From positions 26,554,001 to 26,618,000 of the forward strand of contig JAIVEN010000021.1 of NCBI GenBank assembly GCA_026686845.1: a stretch of 64,000 nt of DNA, written 5' to 3'. The position numbers were made by a program, and so were the translations under genes. Positions 11,446 through 24,113 of the stretch are shown one piece after another. Origin of the DNA: Adenanthera pavonina. Taxonomy: Eukaryota > Streptophyta > Magnoliopsida > Fabales > Fabaceae. How positions within the stretch are numbered: position 1 is the stretch's first letter; every line of letters begins with the position of its first letter. Below the pieces are notes generated by a model, which saw nothing but the letters and a program-made list of their open reading frames with translations, was not told the DNA's origin and did not search any database.

Positions 11446-13674
11446 AATTGTGAAAATCAATGTTTTTGTACTTGACTTCACTTGATTTTTTTCCATATCT
11501 TTTTGTTCTTTTTTTACCTGAATTTTTTGTTCAGGTTGATAACTTTATGATTTAAACTTGAAGAGCTCAATTAATACATTGTATAATTCAACTCAAATGA
11601 TATACTTTTCAATGATGAGTCGTTCTTATCTTCTACCAATCACACTAATGTCTTATGGTATTCTTAATATAATTACGATAGCCTGTCGAAAGCAACTAGG
11701 CAGTGGCAAAAATATAACGCTAGGCTTCAAGAGCTAATTCCTAAAATAATGATAAGCAAGCTTATATTCTTGAATTCTTTTTTACTCTTTATTTTTTGTT
11801 GCCTTTCTTTTCTTCTTCTTTTTTTGAATAAGCCAAGATCAATCAATTTTTTCAGCAAATAGAAATTTGTTTCAGCTAACAAATTTCCAGCAAGCTCGAC
11901 TTCCAGCAAATAATAGAAATTTCAACAACTAGAATTTTCAGCAAGTAGCAATTATTTTCAGCAAATCAAAATCCCAACAAATAGCAATTTCCAGCAAGCA
12001 GAAATTTTCAGCGAACGAAAACTAATGTGCAGCACGAAAGAAATTCCAACAAGCAATTGATGATTGTGGGAGAGGAAGGAAACAAATTTACCAAGGAGAA
12101 GGAAATGAAACTGGTTAGAGAATGATGCAAATCTAAGAGAGGAACAAACGAAGCTAGAATCGACTTAAAGATGAGAGGAAGATGCGTTGAAGGCTTCATG
12201 TACATGATTATGAAGACCGAAGGATGAAAATGATTTTGATCTGGGAAGGAGAAGGCGAGATGAGGATGAAGATTGAGTTTGATTTGGGAGAGGAGGATGC
12301 GTGCGAGGGTGTAAGGAGAGACTGAATCTAAATTTGCAAGGGGTGATGGATGAATTCTTGGAGAATGATGCATTGTTGTGTTAAGGAAGAAAATTCTGAA
12401 AAGTTGGGAATAAATGACGCGAGACACCGAGCAAGAGAACACATTCTTTTTTACAAAGAGGAAAAATAGTGTTTGAGAAGACAAATTGAGTTACTAAACA
12501 ATGTGGACCCCACAAAGAACCTGTCTCAGGAACTCAAAAGATACAGATGACAACAACACAGAAGCTTAACTTCAAATGAGATGATCGAACTAGAACAAAG
12601 AGAGAATATGTCTCTAGGCACTCTAATTATAGGGACACCACAAGAGTAAATCACATTCTTAATAAATCGGGGTGCATTTTAAGAAAAACACAGAGAACTA
12701 GTGGTACCTCAGAAGTAGAAAATATTCTAAATTGATTTATCTGAAGAAAAGTGGCATTACAAATGTCTATAAATAGAGGACTAAATACTAATAAAACCTC
12801 TAAAAGTTATTAGATAAAGATAAGTTTTACTTAATAGAATTCAAAATACATTAAATTAATTATAAACCTATGATTGATTTCTTAGAAATACAAATAGAAA
12901 GTCATAAATTATTTATCATAATTCTAATAAATTCAAAAACATAAAGATAAATAAATAAAATGATTGAATCCAAAAATTAAAATAAATCCAATATTGTCCT
13001 AAACTAATCTTAGGTGGCTTGAGCCATTTCTTGCAATTGGGCCTCTCCTGAATCATGAGCTTGGATTAGAGTTATAATCCTTCTTTTAGAGTTGTGCTTC
13101 TTTCTTCATTTGGACTTTAAAAATGTTACCTTGTCCCTTAGGCTTTTTGAGGACGTCACTTTATCTGCATGACCTAGTTTAGCATGTATTTGGACCCAAA
13201 CATGCATGATTAAAGTTTTATAGGGCTCCTTGATGGATGTATTAGTGTATATGACCTTTAATGAGATAAAATAAGCTCCAAAAAGTATTTTTAATCCCCA
13301 AAATGCTCCTCTTAACAATGAGATTCTCAAAGAAAAGTCCATCATTTGAATTGAATTATACAATATGTTAATTGAGCTCTTCAGGTTCACATCTCTTTAT
13401 TTAATCATATCGTCATATGCTACGTCATCAACAATCGTTAGCTAATGCAGCATAGTAAATGATAATGTAGGTTAATAACAAAGCAAATGAATTATAAAAT
13501 AAAGACAATACCAATAAAATGAGTTTATTAGTAAATGTGGCTTTTTACTTCTTTGATTGTAAAAATTTAGGTTATACATATCACAGCCACTTAGTAAAGA
13601 GATCGCAGTCGATCGACTTTGTTATGGCACGAGAAAAATTGTGAGGGTTATGGATCTCAACTATTATTATATTA
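11446..13674. other. Repeat-like intergenic DNA, no gene recognised
   Basis: This stretch holds a degenerate minisatellite (11845-12022, separate entry), then purine-rich sequence about 12060-12480 whose complement has a 158-codon frame without recognisable domain. The part 12480-12830 resembles decayed LTR sequence, but no paired LTR or duplication was found. Confidence 0.5.
11845..12022 (+). repeat. Degenerate minisatellite, TTTCAGCAAATAGAAA unit
   Basis: About ten imperfect copies of an 18-20-bp unit of the form TTTCAGCAAATAGAAATT run head to tail, with changes such as TTTCCAGCAAGC and TTTCAACAACTAG. Copies differ in length, so any frame through it is broken. Confidence 0.7.
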
Positions 13675-13955
13675 CTCCCTTCGGTCACACACACACACAT
13701 ATATATATATATGATCTTTTGTCCTGATCCTAAAGATAAGACCCTTTACAATATACGAGATAGTATTTATTATACATTTCCAAAAAATGCCCCATATTTA
13801 ATGTATTCAAAGAGAAAGAAAAAGAGATTAAATAAAAGTAGTTTTGGAAAAATATTGAAATTTTCAGATAAATCGAGGTAGTTAATTAGTTTTAATTCCA
13901 ATTCTTAATTTATGTGATTCGGTTAAAAGGGTCTTATATTAAGGATCAGAAGGAA
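13675..13955 (+). mobile_element. Stowaway-like MITE, family A copy 3, with (CA)n(TA)n
   Basis: TA-flanked, with left end CTCCCTTCGGTC and right end GGATCAGAAGGAA. The interior matches family A closely (GAGATAGTATTTATTATACA, AAGTAGTTTTGGAAAAATAT, GTGATTCGGTTAAAAGGG). A microsatellite (CA)n(TA)n at about 13687-13711 has expanded just inside the left inverted repeat. Confidence 0.85.
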
Positions 13956-14689
13956 TATGATATAAGAATATTTCATTTATTTTTAAAATTAAATTAGTGA
14001 TAGGTAATTGTTGAGGTCCAGCAAGTGTGCAAGACCACCAACCACACTACATTTATAGGTGAAGACTCGAATTTTTACTGATCATTTCAATTTTTTTAAC
14101 ATCAAAATGATTGAATTTGTTAGTTTTGTTTTTTTTCCATTTCTATAAAAAATAATCAAATTTCTTTTCTATTAAGTTTGTTTCAAATCAATATTAATAT
14201 AAAATATAAAATATAAATGTATCCAAGAAAATATAAAATTTAAAATAAAACCAACGAAGTCTGGTTTAATTAGTAAATAATTATATTTTTTAAATATGTT
14301 ATTTAGAGTTTAATTCATAATCATGCATATGAAAAAAATTTCATTAAAAGAAATAAAACCTATTTTAATATTATCCACACCTCAATAAAATTAAATTTTA
14401 ATTGCTAGTTTGGAATAAGCTTAGTATTAATAAAATTTAAAACAAGTCATACTATTTTTTGACTGCAAATAACATAATTCATTTATCAAACCTTATACCG
14501 TACACATGAGCCGCAGACTTAATTTTTGGCCTGTGAGCCGCCCTTCTGATTGAAGTAGAATCTTTCAAGCAATTAGAAATTTCATACCAATATGATTTTG
14601 TCAGTTGATGCCACGTTGAAAAATTTTGAAATAAGTTGTCGAAATTAATATGGAACACCCAGCCAACGAAATTTTCATTTTAACCCAAA
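13956..14689. other. Intergenic, nothing recognised
   Basis: AT-rich sequence without element ends, domains or RNA genes that could be supported. Confidence 0.5.
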
Positions 14690-14860
14690 AAGCGACAGGT
14701 TGCAGGAATAAGTCAATTAATGCGTAAAGTGGGAATTTGTGATGCTTTTGAGGGCCGAAACATGGGCGCACTTATTATGGGTCTTAAAACTTGCTGGGAG
14801 TTGGGATTAAAAAAAATTACCATGGAAACTGATTCTACGTCTCTTTTTTAAAACTCTAGA
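14690..14860 (+). pseudogene. RNase H domain fragment of LINE origin (second)
   Basis: One frame reads FEGRNMGALIMGLKTCWELG then LKKITMETDSTSLF. The spacing of the G-L-K-x-C-W-E-L-G helix and the METDS acidic motif is that of the plant LINE RNase H-like domain. The fragment is about 60 codons, has no flanking reverse transcriptase, and decays after 14860. Confidence 0.6.
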
Positions 14861-17800
14861 AGATCCAAGTAGAAATGTGAGAGGTGATGAAAGACTAATT
14901 AACCTTGTAAAAAGTTGAATATGTAAGATTTGAGATGTTCAAGTCAATTATATATAGAGAGAAGTTAATCAATGTGAATACGAGATAACTAGTACGAACC
15001 TAAGAGGACAGTTGAGATTTAATTTTGGAACTACACCATTATTTGGGTTAGAAAAATTTATGATTATGGATATTGTGGGTAAACGAGAGCAACATAGGTC
15101 ATAGGGTAGCAGAGTTTGGATAAGTTTATTTTTTATTTTATTTTGTTTTTGGTATGTTTCTTGTTTATTTCTTGAGTCATTCTTACCCCTTTTGTACACA
15201 AAACAAAATGCACAGAAAAAGACTATTTGCCAACCAATGAGTGAGTATTTTAATTGGTAAAGGCTGTATTAACTTAATTAGTAATGTTAAATTCAAGTCC
15301 TGAATATATAATTGTATTAAATACTAATTGAAATATTTTTGCTATCTTTATAATTCTATCTAGTTCAACTCAAATTACTCGAAATATAATATGACTACCG
15401 AGTACTAAGTTATTTAATAAAAAATATATATTTGTAAAAATTTAGGCTGATTTTATAGATAAGTTATTTAATTATGTATATCAAAAAGTAAGCATATTTT
15501 TTTTTATTTTGCTTAGAGCATTTAGTATTCTCGACTTATTCAACTTCAATTAAAGAATTTAATGAAATTTAGACTAATTTAAATTGAATTAGATAGAATC
15601 AAAAAGGAAAATAAGCACTTTCAGTAGGATGTGAAGTCCATTATTGGTTAATGATGACTCAGAGGATTAGAAACTAATTTTAGGACTACAATAGACAAAT
15701 ATGGCGTTGGGGGACAATCCAAAAGGTTAATAACGGTGATTATTACAAGAATTAGGGGTAATCCTAATATAATTGAGCGAGACGAATATGTCAATATCAC
15801 CATTTAAATTGAAGTGTGTATTAGGCGAATTTGAAATTTTAGCATTTTGTAACAATTTGGATATCATTTCACATGGATGTGTTGTGTTGCCCAAATTACA
15901 ACGGAGCATGAAAGAAGGCGCCTCATATGTGTGTGTCTCTCTCTCTAATTGACCCAAATCGACGTAAATCGCATTTTTCACAATATTGTGGACAATATAA
16001 TTTTTTTTATATTTTTTATATTTTATTTTGATTAATCAATGATTAATTAATTCTTTATAATCTAAATGGAGGTAAAATATTTTGAATAATTTATTGGATA
16101 AAAAAAATATAAGAAGACAACTTTATGATTTGCATTGAACACATTCATTCTTGAAAAGGAATAACTCATTACTCAAGGGAAAGAAGGAAGAACTCAGAAA
16201 GAAAAAAAATACATATATAAAAAATCAATTTCACTCAATATAATAGTCTAAAATTTGAATTACAATTATAGCTATTTACAACATTCATTAGAATTTTCTA
16301 GAAGATTGACACATTCTAATAAAATATAAAAGTATTTAACCTAAAGATCCAATCTAAGAAAATTGCAAAAATCTTATTTATTTAAAAAAATTTTAAAGGA
16401 TAAAATATTCTATAATATTCTAATATATCTAAACTTAAAAAAAATCATAAAATAGGAAATAAATAGAAGATAATATAAATTCTAATAATTTCTAAAAGGT
16501 ATGATAAAATCTAATTAAATATAAAAGATAATCTAATTATTTTAAAAAATACCTTCTTTTAAAATCTTAATTTTCAAAAATTACCCATTTTCTATCATTA
16601 ATCCAGACAGATTTATCTGATAGTTCATAGTTCCATTAACGAAAAAGAAAGTTAGAGAATTCGATGAAATTGCACCGAAGAGTACATTTGAGACAGAGCT
16701 CGAATATTCCAACAAACTACGGTTGTGTCTAATAAGGTCGGCTGTTGTCTCATTTATAGTAACAACAACAAAAAAGGAAAAACAAAATTAATCTCTCCAA
16801 TTTAATTAGAATAAATAAAAAATATTACTTTCACACAATTGTATAGATAAATGTTATGTGACTTGTAATTTTAAAAATTGTGTTGATCTATCAATGAACA
16901 CTTTGATGTAGGTATATATTTAATTTGATGAAAAAAAAGTGAAATGTATATCTATATATTGGTTTATTCAATGAATAATTTTGAAGGTATAGTACATGAA
17001 TATATATGTAATGACAATCAGAAAATGAGATGCATATATATATATATATTTAGTTCATCTAATGAACAAAAGAATTAATTTATTTTTTATATTCAATTAA
17101 AAGTTTATACAACACTTAAAAATAGCTCTCTTTTAGTGAGACAGTGTTACATACAACGAAAACTAAGATACAGCTATATTATTGATAAGGTAATGCACGC
17201 AGATTTCTGTTACGAGTACACAATTATCATTTCCCCTTCTTGAAACCAATTAGATTATCATCAATGGGGCTGGGTTGAATAGAAAGTTTCGAATTTGATT
17301 CTTATGAAAGGAAAAAAATTAGGTTGGAAAAGCTACTCTATTTAGATTTGATAGGCTAACAATGGTTAAGTTTGACTCAATTAGATAATTAAATTAAAAA
17401 ATAAATTAAACCAATTAGATAGTTGTTACTTCAATTTTGCACATTTCTTATAATATTATTTTATGAACTGTATTAATACAAATACTACATTAAAATTCTC
17501 ATTTAGTTTGCTTGATTGTCGAAATAATATTCAATTAAATCACATGCACTAGACAAGACAAAATATTAGGAAACAAATAAAACCTTATTATTTTATTATC
17601 ATCAAAATCGAAGAAAACTCGAAAAAATCTTGGGGCTAACAAATATTATCAACAAACTTTTATTCATGTTTTCAAAATAATTTTTTAATTTTTAAAAACT
17701 GAAAAATAAAAAAACCTTATTTGATAAGCTTGTTTTTTATAAAATATTTTTAAAAAAAATAAAAGAAGGGAAAACTTAGAATATTTTTTAAAATGTTATG

Positions 17801-19335
17801 TATTTTTTGTTCTAAAAAATATAAGAAAAATAAAAAATAACTATCTCGTTAAGGACAAAGTTATAAATTTTGAATAATCAATTTAATACTTGCTAGTTCT
17901 AATTTTGGTAATAATTATTTAAATAGATTTTTTTTTATTTTCATATTCCCAAAACTTGTTCTGAAAAATAATTCTATAAAACTGTTTTGAAAATATTAAA
18001 ATAAAGAAGATATTCAACAAGCCCTAATACTTTGTGAAATCATTTATTTTTATAAATTTGAAGTTAAATAATGATGACATGTCATACCGATAACTTGTTG
18101 GGGATAATTCTAAGATTTATTTGGTACATAGAATAAATTAACTGCAATGAAAACGAAGATAGAATTTGAAAAGTGATTTTGTAGATAGGAAATTAATGTC
18201 TATTAAATAATAATAATAATAAAGTTATAATCGAAATGAGTAGATATCTAGATTCATATGCATGGGATTGCTTTTTAATTTCCAAAATGGACATAACCAG
18301 GTACGTGTGTGAAAAAGTGTTGAGGCAAAACAAAATTAGGGAAGATGAGGGTTGGGGGAAAGGAAAGGGAGGTTGGTGGGAAGGGCACGGGAGCGTGAAG
18401 GATATGATAGGCGCACATATTATAAATAATTATAATTATAAAATTATAAATAACAGAGTTGAAAAGTTGATGCGTGGGTCGAAGGAAGAAGGAATGGACT
18501 ATATACCATGAATCTGTAACATCAATTCTTGCCTAACGGCTTAGTCAAATAATATACTTCCATGCTGCTCATTGGCTTTTCACTTTCATGTCTCTTTCCT
18601 TTTAGTATTTCTTTTTTTTCCTTTTCTTCTGTTTTTGTCAGTGAAATGATGGGAGAGCAAGAGGGTCTCTCAGGACCCCCATCACTGTGCATCAAAGCTG
18701 TCCTAATTCTGTGCTACCTAGTTCTCTCTCACTTAATTAGGTCATCATATCATGCTTTTTTTTTTAATTTTTATTTTATATATGTAGATAGATAGATAGA
18801 CAGATCATAGATGTCCAATCAAGTCCCTTATAATAATAATATAATACAAATACATTGCTTTTCAAACTGCCAAACTGAGAAGATGATTTTAGGACGAATG
18901 CATGAAAGTTAGAAATTTGGGTGATCCTTAGATGAGATTTGCACTTAAAAAAAATTCAAAGTGTGTGTGTGGTTGTGTGTTTTGTCCAGGAATATATAAT
19001 ATTGGGGCCTTGGTTCCTTTGTCACTCTCCCAAATTTATGTACGCATATGAAATTGTAATTCGGTAAAAAGAATAAATTGTGTGGATTGAATTTTGATAA
19101 ATTTTTACATTTTTTTGTATTTTGTAGATATGCACATTAGCTTAATTTTAATTTTTTAGAATTATATTTCAAATAAAATATATAAAAATGATATTTTAAA
19201 AACTATACATGGATTTTTTTTGGGGGGGGGGGGGGGAGAGAAGGGTTAGATTAAATTAAATTGGAAATAGAATAAGAGAGGGATATGATATAGAAGGGAG
19301 TAAGGAGTACCGTGGATGTGAGGGAGTGAACAAGG
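14861..19335. other. Long AT-rich intergenic stretch
   Basis: No gene recognised. The part 16140-16640 looks like decayed retroelement LTR (runs of AAAATCTAATTAAATATAAA) but has no pair. An unrelated 91-codon frame at 18236-18511 has no domain and overlaps a low-complexity GGGAAAGG tract. A 15-base G run lies at 19222-19236. Confidence 0.5.
19222..19236 (+). repeat. Poly-G homopolymer (15 G)
   Basis: TTTTTTTT is followed by fifteen G and then AGAGAAGG. Its exact length is unlikely to be reliable in an assembly. Confidence 0.9.
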
Positions 19336-19926
19336 TAGGGCTCTTCAATGTGACCCGTAATCTAATCGGTCAAGATGGCCTAATTATTTCAGGTTGGGTC
19401 GGGTTGGGTTAAAAAATAAAAACGTGAAATGAAATCAAATCGGGCCATAAAAGGATCAGGTCAACATGGGTCTCGGGTAAGTTATAGGCCCGTGCTGACC
19501 CAGCCCTGTATATATTATTTTTTTAAAATTTTTTTATTTTTATTTATTTATTAAAAATATTAACTGTTTTTCTTTCATATGTCTGATGTAATAAATTAAT
19601 TTTATAATTATAATAGATACATTTTATTATTCCAATCCTTAATTTTATTTCAAATTTTAAATTTATTTATTAATTTAATGTTATATAAAATAAAATATAT
19701 TATTATTGAGTATTTATAATTTTAATAAATATTACTTTTTAACTTAATATTATTTCTTATAAGAATATATTTTAAATGAAATAAGTTATATTTTTATTAA
19801 AAAATTAAATTAAATTATTATTTATTTATTTTTTATGTTTATTTTTTATATCGGGCCAAACCTGACCCAATATTGACCGGTCTCGACCATGTGAAGGATC
19901 GGACCATCTCAAATCGAGCAGATCTA
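19336..19926. mobile_element. hAT-like non-autonomous element
   Basis: Ends are TAGGGCTCTTCAATGTGA on the left and the complement of TAGATCTGCTCGATTTGAG on the right, imperfect inverted repeats of hAT type with YTAGG-like termini. The GC-rich subterminal phrases (GGGTCGGGTTGGG, GGCCCGTGCTGACCCAG, ATCGGGCCAAACCTGACCC) are typical of plant hAT MITEs, and the middle is extremely AT-rich and non-coding. A clean 8-bp duplication could not be assigned; ACAAG occurs at both flanks. Confidence 0.6.
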
Positions 19927-20265
19927 CAAGCTAATTTTCTTGACCTGAGAGTGTTCTGGGACAGACAATAGATTAAGATTATGCCCGGCCCATAAATACC
20001 CTGTATGTATACCTTAAAAGAGATAATCCTAAATAGTGGTTGGGTGACTGAGAAAGGTAGTATAAGGCAGGCGTTAGCTTAGCGCTTAGCACACAAATAC
20101 ACGAGTAGTTAAAAGGTGTAATTATTGGTCACTTTCAATTTTGAATGGTATAACTGTAAACCAAGGGGACCTGCACCCTTGTCCCCTTGCAAATTGCATT
20201 CCATACCCCATCTTCCTCCAACCTTCCTTTAATTCTTTCTTTTTAACCAAAACACTAAATATATA

Positions 20266-20371
20266 CTCCACTTATCTTAAATATCAGAGATATTTTAATA
20301 TGAAAAATAAATATAAAGTTGTCTTATGTGTTTAAGATTTCTTTTCATAAAATGTCTCTTATTAAGTGGAG
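20266..20371. mobile_element. Very short Stowaway-like hairpin element
   Basis: A 106-bp TA-flanked palindromic element: CTCCACTTATC at the left and ATTAAGTGGAG at the right, with AGAGATATTTTAATATG inside. It is too small to code. Confidence 0.65.
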
Positions 20372-20848
20372 TATATGTTTTACATATAAGAGATATTATT
20401 AATTGCATAAAAATAAGTTTTAAACATTAAATAAGCATATTTTTTTAAAAAAATTGTTTATGACAAACTTAATGACTCTAATAACTTTTCACTACTTGTT
20501 TTTAATTTATGTAAAGTAGTTATATGTTTCTTGTATTTAAAAGTAAAAAGAATATACTTTTACTTTTAGAATTATCAGTAAATTTTCTATTTTTATATTA
20601 TATTATTTCAAAAATTACGTTGCAATTTTATATTTATAATTTATGAAAAAATATAATTTTCACCTAATATTTAATTTTTATTTCTTATTAAAAATAAATT
20701 TATAATTTCATATCATGTAAACTGTTAACTTCTTGCCATAAAATAGTATTATAAGCATTTAAAAAAATTGACAGAAACCTTGATGTAATTTACCTTTTAA
20801 GTTACTTTGCCGCCCTACCAACTCAACCTTTTACCTTTCCTTAATAAT

Positions 20849-21138
20849 TCCTCCATTACAAATTAGAAGAAACAAATAGTTAAATTATCATAATTAAAAA
20901 AATAAACAGACATCTTAATTATGCCACTAAGTAAAAAAATTTTCATAAATATTCTCATTTAATATTTTTACTCAATTCTCCTTTAACTCATTTCTCGTAA
21001 TAATATGTCTACTTTAATTAAGAATAAAATTAAAAAATATTAATTTATCAAACAAAAATTATTTATTTCTTATATTTTAAAATAAAATAAAATATTTAAA
21101 AAAATCTCTTATATTTTATAATTTTGGAACGGAGAAAG
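20849..21138. mobile_element. Stowaway-like MITE, family C copy 1
   Basis: The left end ATTCCTCCATTACAAATTAG and the right end ATTTTGGAACGGAGAAAG are inverted repeats. The interior AGAAACAAATAGTTAAAT recurs inverted in the element at 55708-55987. The exact termini are uncertain by a few bases. Confidence 0.65.
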
Positions 21139-22039
21139 AATTTTCACAACTTCTCCATCATTACCTATGAATTGAATATCATTAAAGTGAGTTGATAAAG
21201 GTTTATGATCAAAAAAGAAAAAAGTGAGTTGATTAAATGGTGACAGTTACCTGAATTTTTTTTTGAATTTGATTAAAATTACACATGCCTTTTTATATTT
21301 AATATATACATAATTTTTTCTTGAAATAAACATTTATCTTATATTTAAATTATTTATATTTCTTTATTAAAAAACTTTTGTTTGACTTTTTTAAACACAA
21401 TTTTTAAACTAAAAATTACATGTGTGCCAAAAAAAACTAAAAAATAAATGAATAAATTTTATTAAAAATATTAAAATTCAATTGAGATATAGGATAATTT
21501 TTGTTTTATAAATTTTTTATATTTTAAAATTAAAAAAATTGTATAATTTTAACAAAACCCATGATAGATATTTATAATTTACTTAAAAAATTTGAAGGAA
21601 AATATTCACTGTAAGACCATCAGTTGAAACTATTTGTGGTGAATAATCTAGGATGTGAAATTATTTTGAATGCTTGAGGTCCAAAATTTTCAATTATAAG
21701 AAGTTATGTGTCGAACAACAACGAACACAAATCCGAGAGAAGACTAGATAAACGTTAAAAATAATATTATCTATTTTGTAGAGAAGAAACAAAATAAGCG
21801 GTCACTGGGACTCTTATAGGTCAGCACTGAAACACTTATCATTGGTGGAATGTATAAAAAGTATGTGAAAAATATTGTATAGTGGCAACAACAAAATGTC
21901 ATCACCAAAATAGTATTTTTCCCGTGACAACCTCAGCAATTGTGATGAAAAGTCACCCCTGAATAGTGGAAAAGCTATTATTTATAAATTAATTGATCAA
22001 CAAGTCTTTATTTTGTCAAATTAAATTACAATTTAATTA
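21139..22039. other. Intergenic, nothing recognised
   Basis: Very AT-rich sequence with no supportable gene, element end or RNA. Confidence 0.5.
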
Positions 22040-22301
22040 CTCCCTTCCATCTTAATAAAAGGTTCTTTTAACCAAAATATATGAATTAAAAATAAAAAAA
22101 AATAATTAATTATCTCAATCTTTTAAAAAAATTACATTATTTTTTTTCAAAATTACCATTATTAAATTTGTTTCTTTTTTCTCTCTCGTCAATTAAATAT
22201 GGACATTTTTTATTATATATAATAAATGTTAACTCATTCTGGAAAGGGTTTTATATTTAGGGTTAAAGTAAAATTTTCTATATTTAGGACTGGATAAAGT
22301 G
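22040..22301 (-). mobile_element. Stowaway-like MITE, family A copy 5 (diverged)
   Basis: TA-CTCCCTTCCATCTTAATA starts a reverse-oriented family A element: the pyrimidine tract TTTCTTTTTTCTCTCTCG and the right part TATATTTAGGACTGGAT match the complement of the 39029 copy. It is more decayed than the other copies. Confidence 0.65.
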
Positions 22302-23847
22302 TTACATAAAAAAAAAAAGTTTAAAATTCTAAATGTGATGAATGGAATTAAGAGTACTTGAGCTGAGGAAATCAGTTGTAAAGAATTGAAAGCCCAGAAA
22401 GGTGGCTAAATTTGAAAGGAATATGGTTGTCTGATGTGAGGGGGATAGATATCATAGAATTTAATACTATAAAATGCAATATATATCCCAAAAATGGGAT
22501 TTCCGAGAAGTTACGCAAAGGAGAGAAAGTGTTGAATTTCAAAGATGCCTAAACGAAGTTGTAAAAAAAAAAAAAAAAAGAATGCCTAAAGGAAAAGTCG
22601 CCGTCAGATAATTAAACAATATCCATTCTTTTGGGAGGACTTTGAAAACTCTCATTGTCACCCAGAAATCCCAGTTCAGTTCCCACAACATTCAAGGGGG
22701 CCTGCATCTGGGCAATTCAATGCATCCGTTTTCCAAACTCTACTTCAATTTAATCTTTTTAATTAATACTCCTATATATATATATATTCACCATAATCAT
22801 TTCTCCTCTTGCAAAATCAAACCAACAGTACTACTCTTTAGCCTTTCATCCTTTGGGAAATCGGATAATTAAAGGGTCATTTTCGTTTTGGTACTAATTC
22901 AGTGCAACGTTTCATCCATTTGCAGCAGCAATGTATGATTCTAGTTTAAACCTTTTCACATGCTTCTTTCTGCAAAACCAACGGCACAACACGAAGCCCT
23001 TAAACTCATTATCTGGACACACCAATTCCAAAAACAGACGGCTATAAATTTGCTCTGGAAACTTCCTACTACTTGTGCAAGTAAGTTCAAATTTGGAACA
23101 AATGCATCAATTTTTTTTTCTAATTTTCAGATAATTATTTTTTTTTACAAATTTCACTTGTTATATATATCAAATATGAAGACTACTACTACAAAAAAAA
23201 TTAGAAAAAATTATATTTTAAGACCAAGATAATAAATAAATTATAAAATAAAATCTATTACTACTCATTCTCTCAATTTTACCACTCAGTATTTTAACAT
23301 TTTTTTCACTAAATTTTTTTTCTGTAATTAATTCATTTTACTTATTCCTAAAATATCATTGTACAGGTATTTTTATTTTTTTCTGGGAAAGCTAAAAAGA
23401 AAATGGATTTTTAACGAGTAAAAAATGTTTTAATTATAATGGGACAATTATCCGAAATCTTCTTAACTGTTCAAATGATCCAAAGGTCATGTCCTTGTCT
23501 ATAAAAATTGTAAGCACTAGGAGTACCCACCCTAAGTCTGTCATGTCCATGAATCGAGACAGTGAAAGTAACATCAACTATAAATTCGGACAAAGTCATA
23601 TATTTTCTCTTTCCGGTTTACATAAATATTTAGTATATATTCTAATCATGATTATATGATTCTTGCACACTTCTTTTGCCTTCAGTTTATTAATTTGTTT
23701 CATCTTCACCAAGTAATGACGCTTGACGCGCCCATAGACATTAATTTTGATGTTTTTCTTAATTGGCTAAAACAATTAATTAACTTATTGCACACAAAAA
23801 AAAAACAGAAAATCTATAGATTGAAACAGACAAGTTTTTCGAAGTTA
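22302..23847. other. Intergenic, promoter-like patch, no gene
   Basis: Around 22625-22950 the sequence is less AT-rich, with a TATA-like run (TATATATATATATTCACC) near 22771-22790 and short frames downstream, but no protein of recognisable type follows. It may be an old promoter or transcribed non-coding locus; this is only a guess. Confidence 0.4.
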
Positions 23848-24113
23848 CTATTTCTTCCATTTTATAAAATCTGTCTTTTTAATTTTTTTTATATAAATTA
23901 AAAAAATTATTAAATGGTCTAAAATGTTCTAAAACTTAATAGTATTTTACTAAAATAATTTTAATTAAATATTTTTTAAATAATGCATTTGATATTAATG
24001 AAAGGATAAAATAGTAAAATAACTTATTTATGCTTTATTAAAATTTTAAAATAATAAATATTGTGAAAAATGTTAAAAACCCTAAAATGGCAACTTTTAG
24101 ACATGGAAGGGAG
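23848..24113. mobile_element. Stowaway-like MITE
   Basis: A 266-bp element between TA dinucleotides. The left end CTATTTCTTCCATTTTATAA and the right end TTTAGACATGGAAGGGAG are inverted repeats, with no coding capacity. It is not close to families A to D. Confidence 0.7.

Noticed and set aside
12008..12484. 158-codon minus-strand frame
   Set aside because: The complement of purine-rich DNA; no domain, no promoter and no conserved motif.
18236..18511. 91-codon frame with Gly/Lys/Trp-rich middle
   Set aside because: The middle is translated low-complexity GGGAAAGG DNA; no start context or homologue was recognised.
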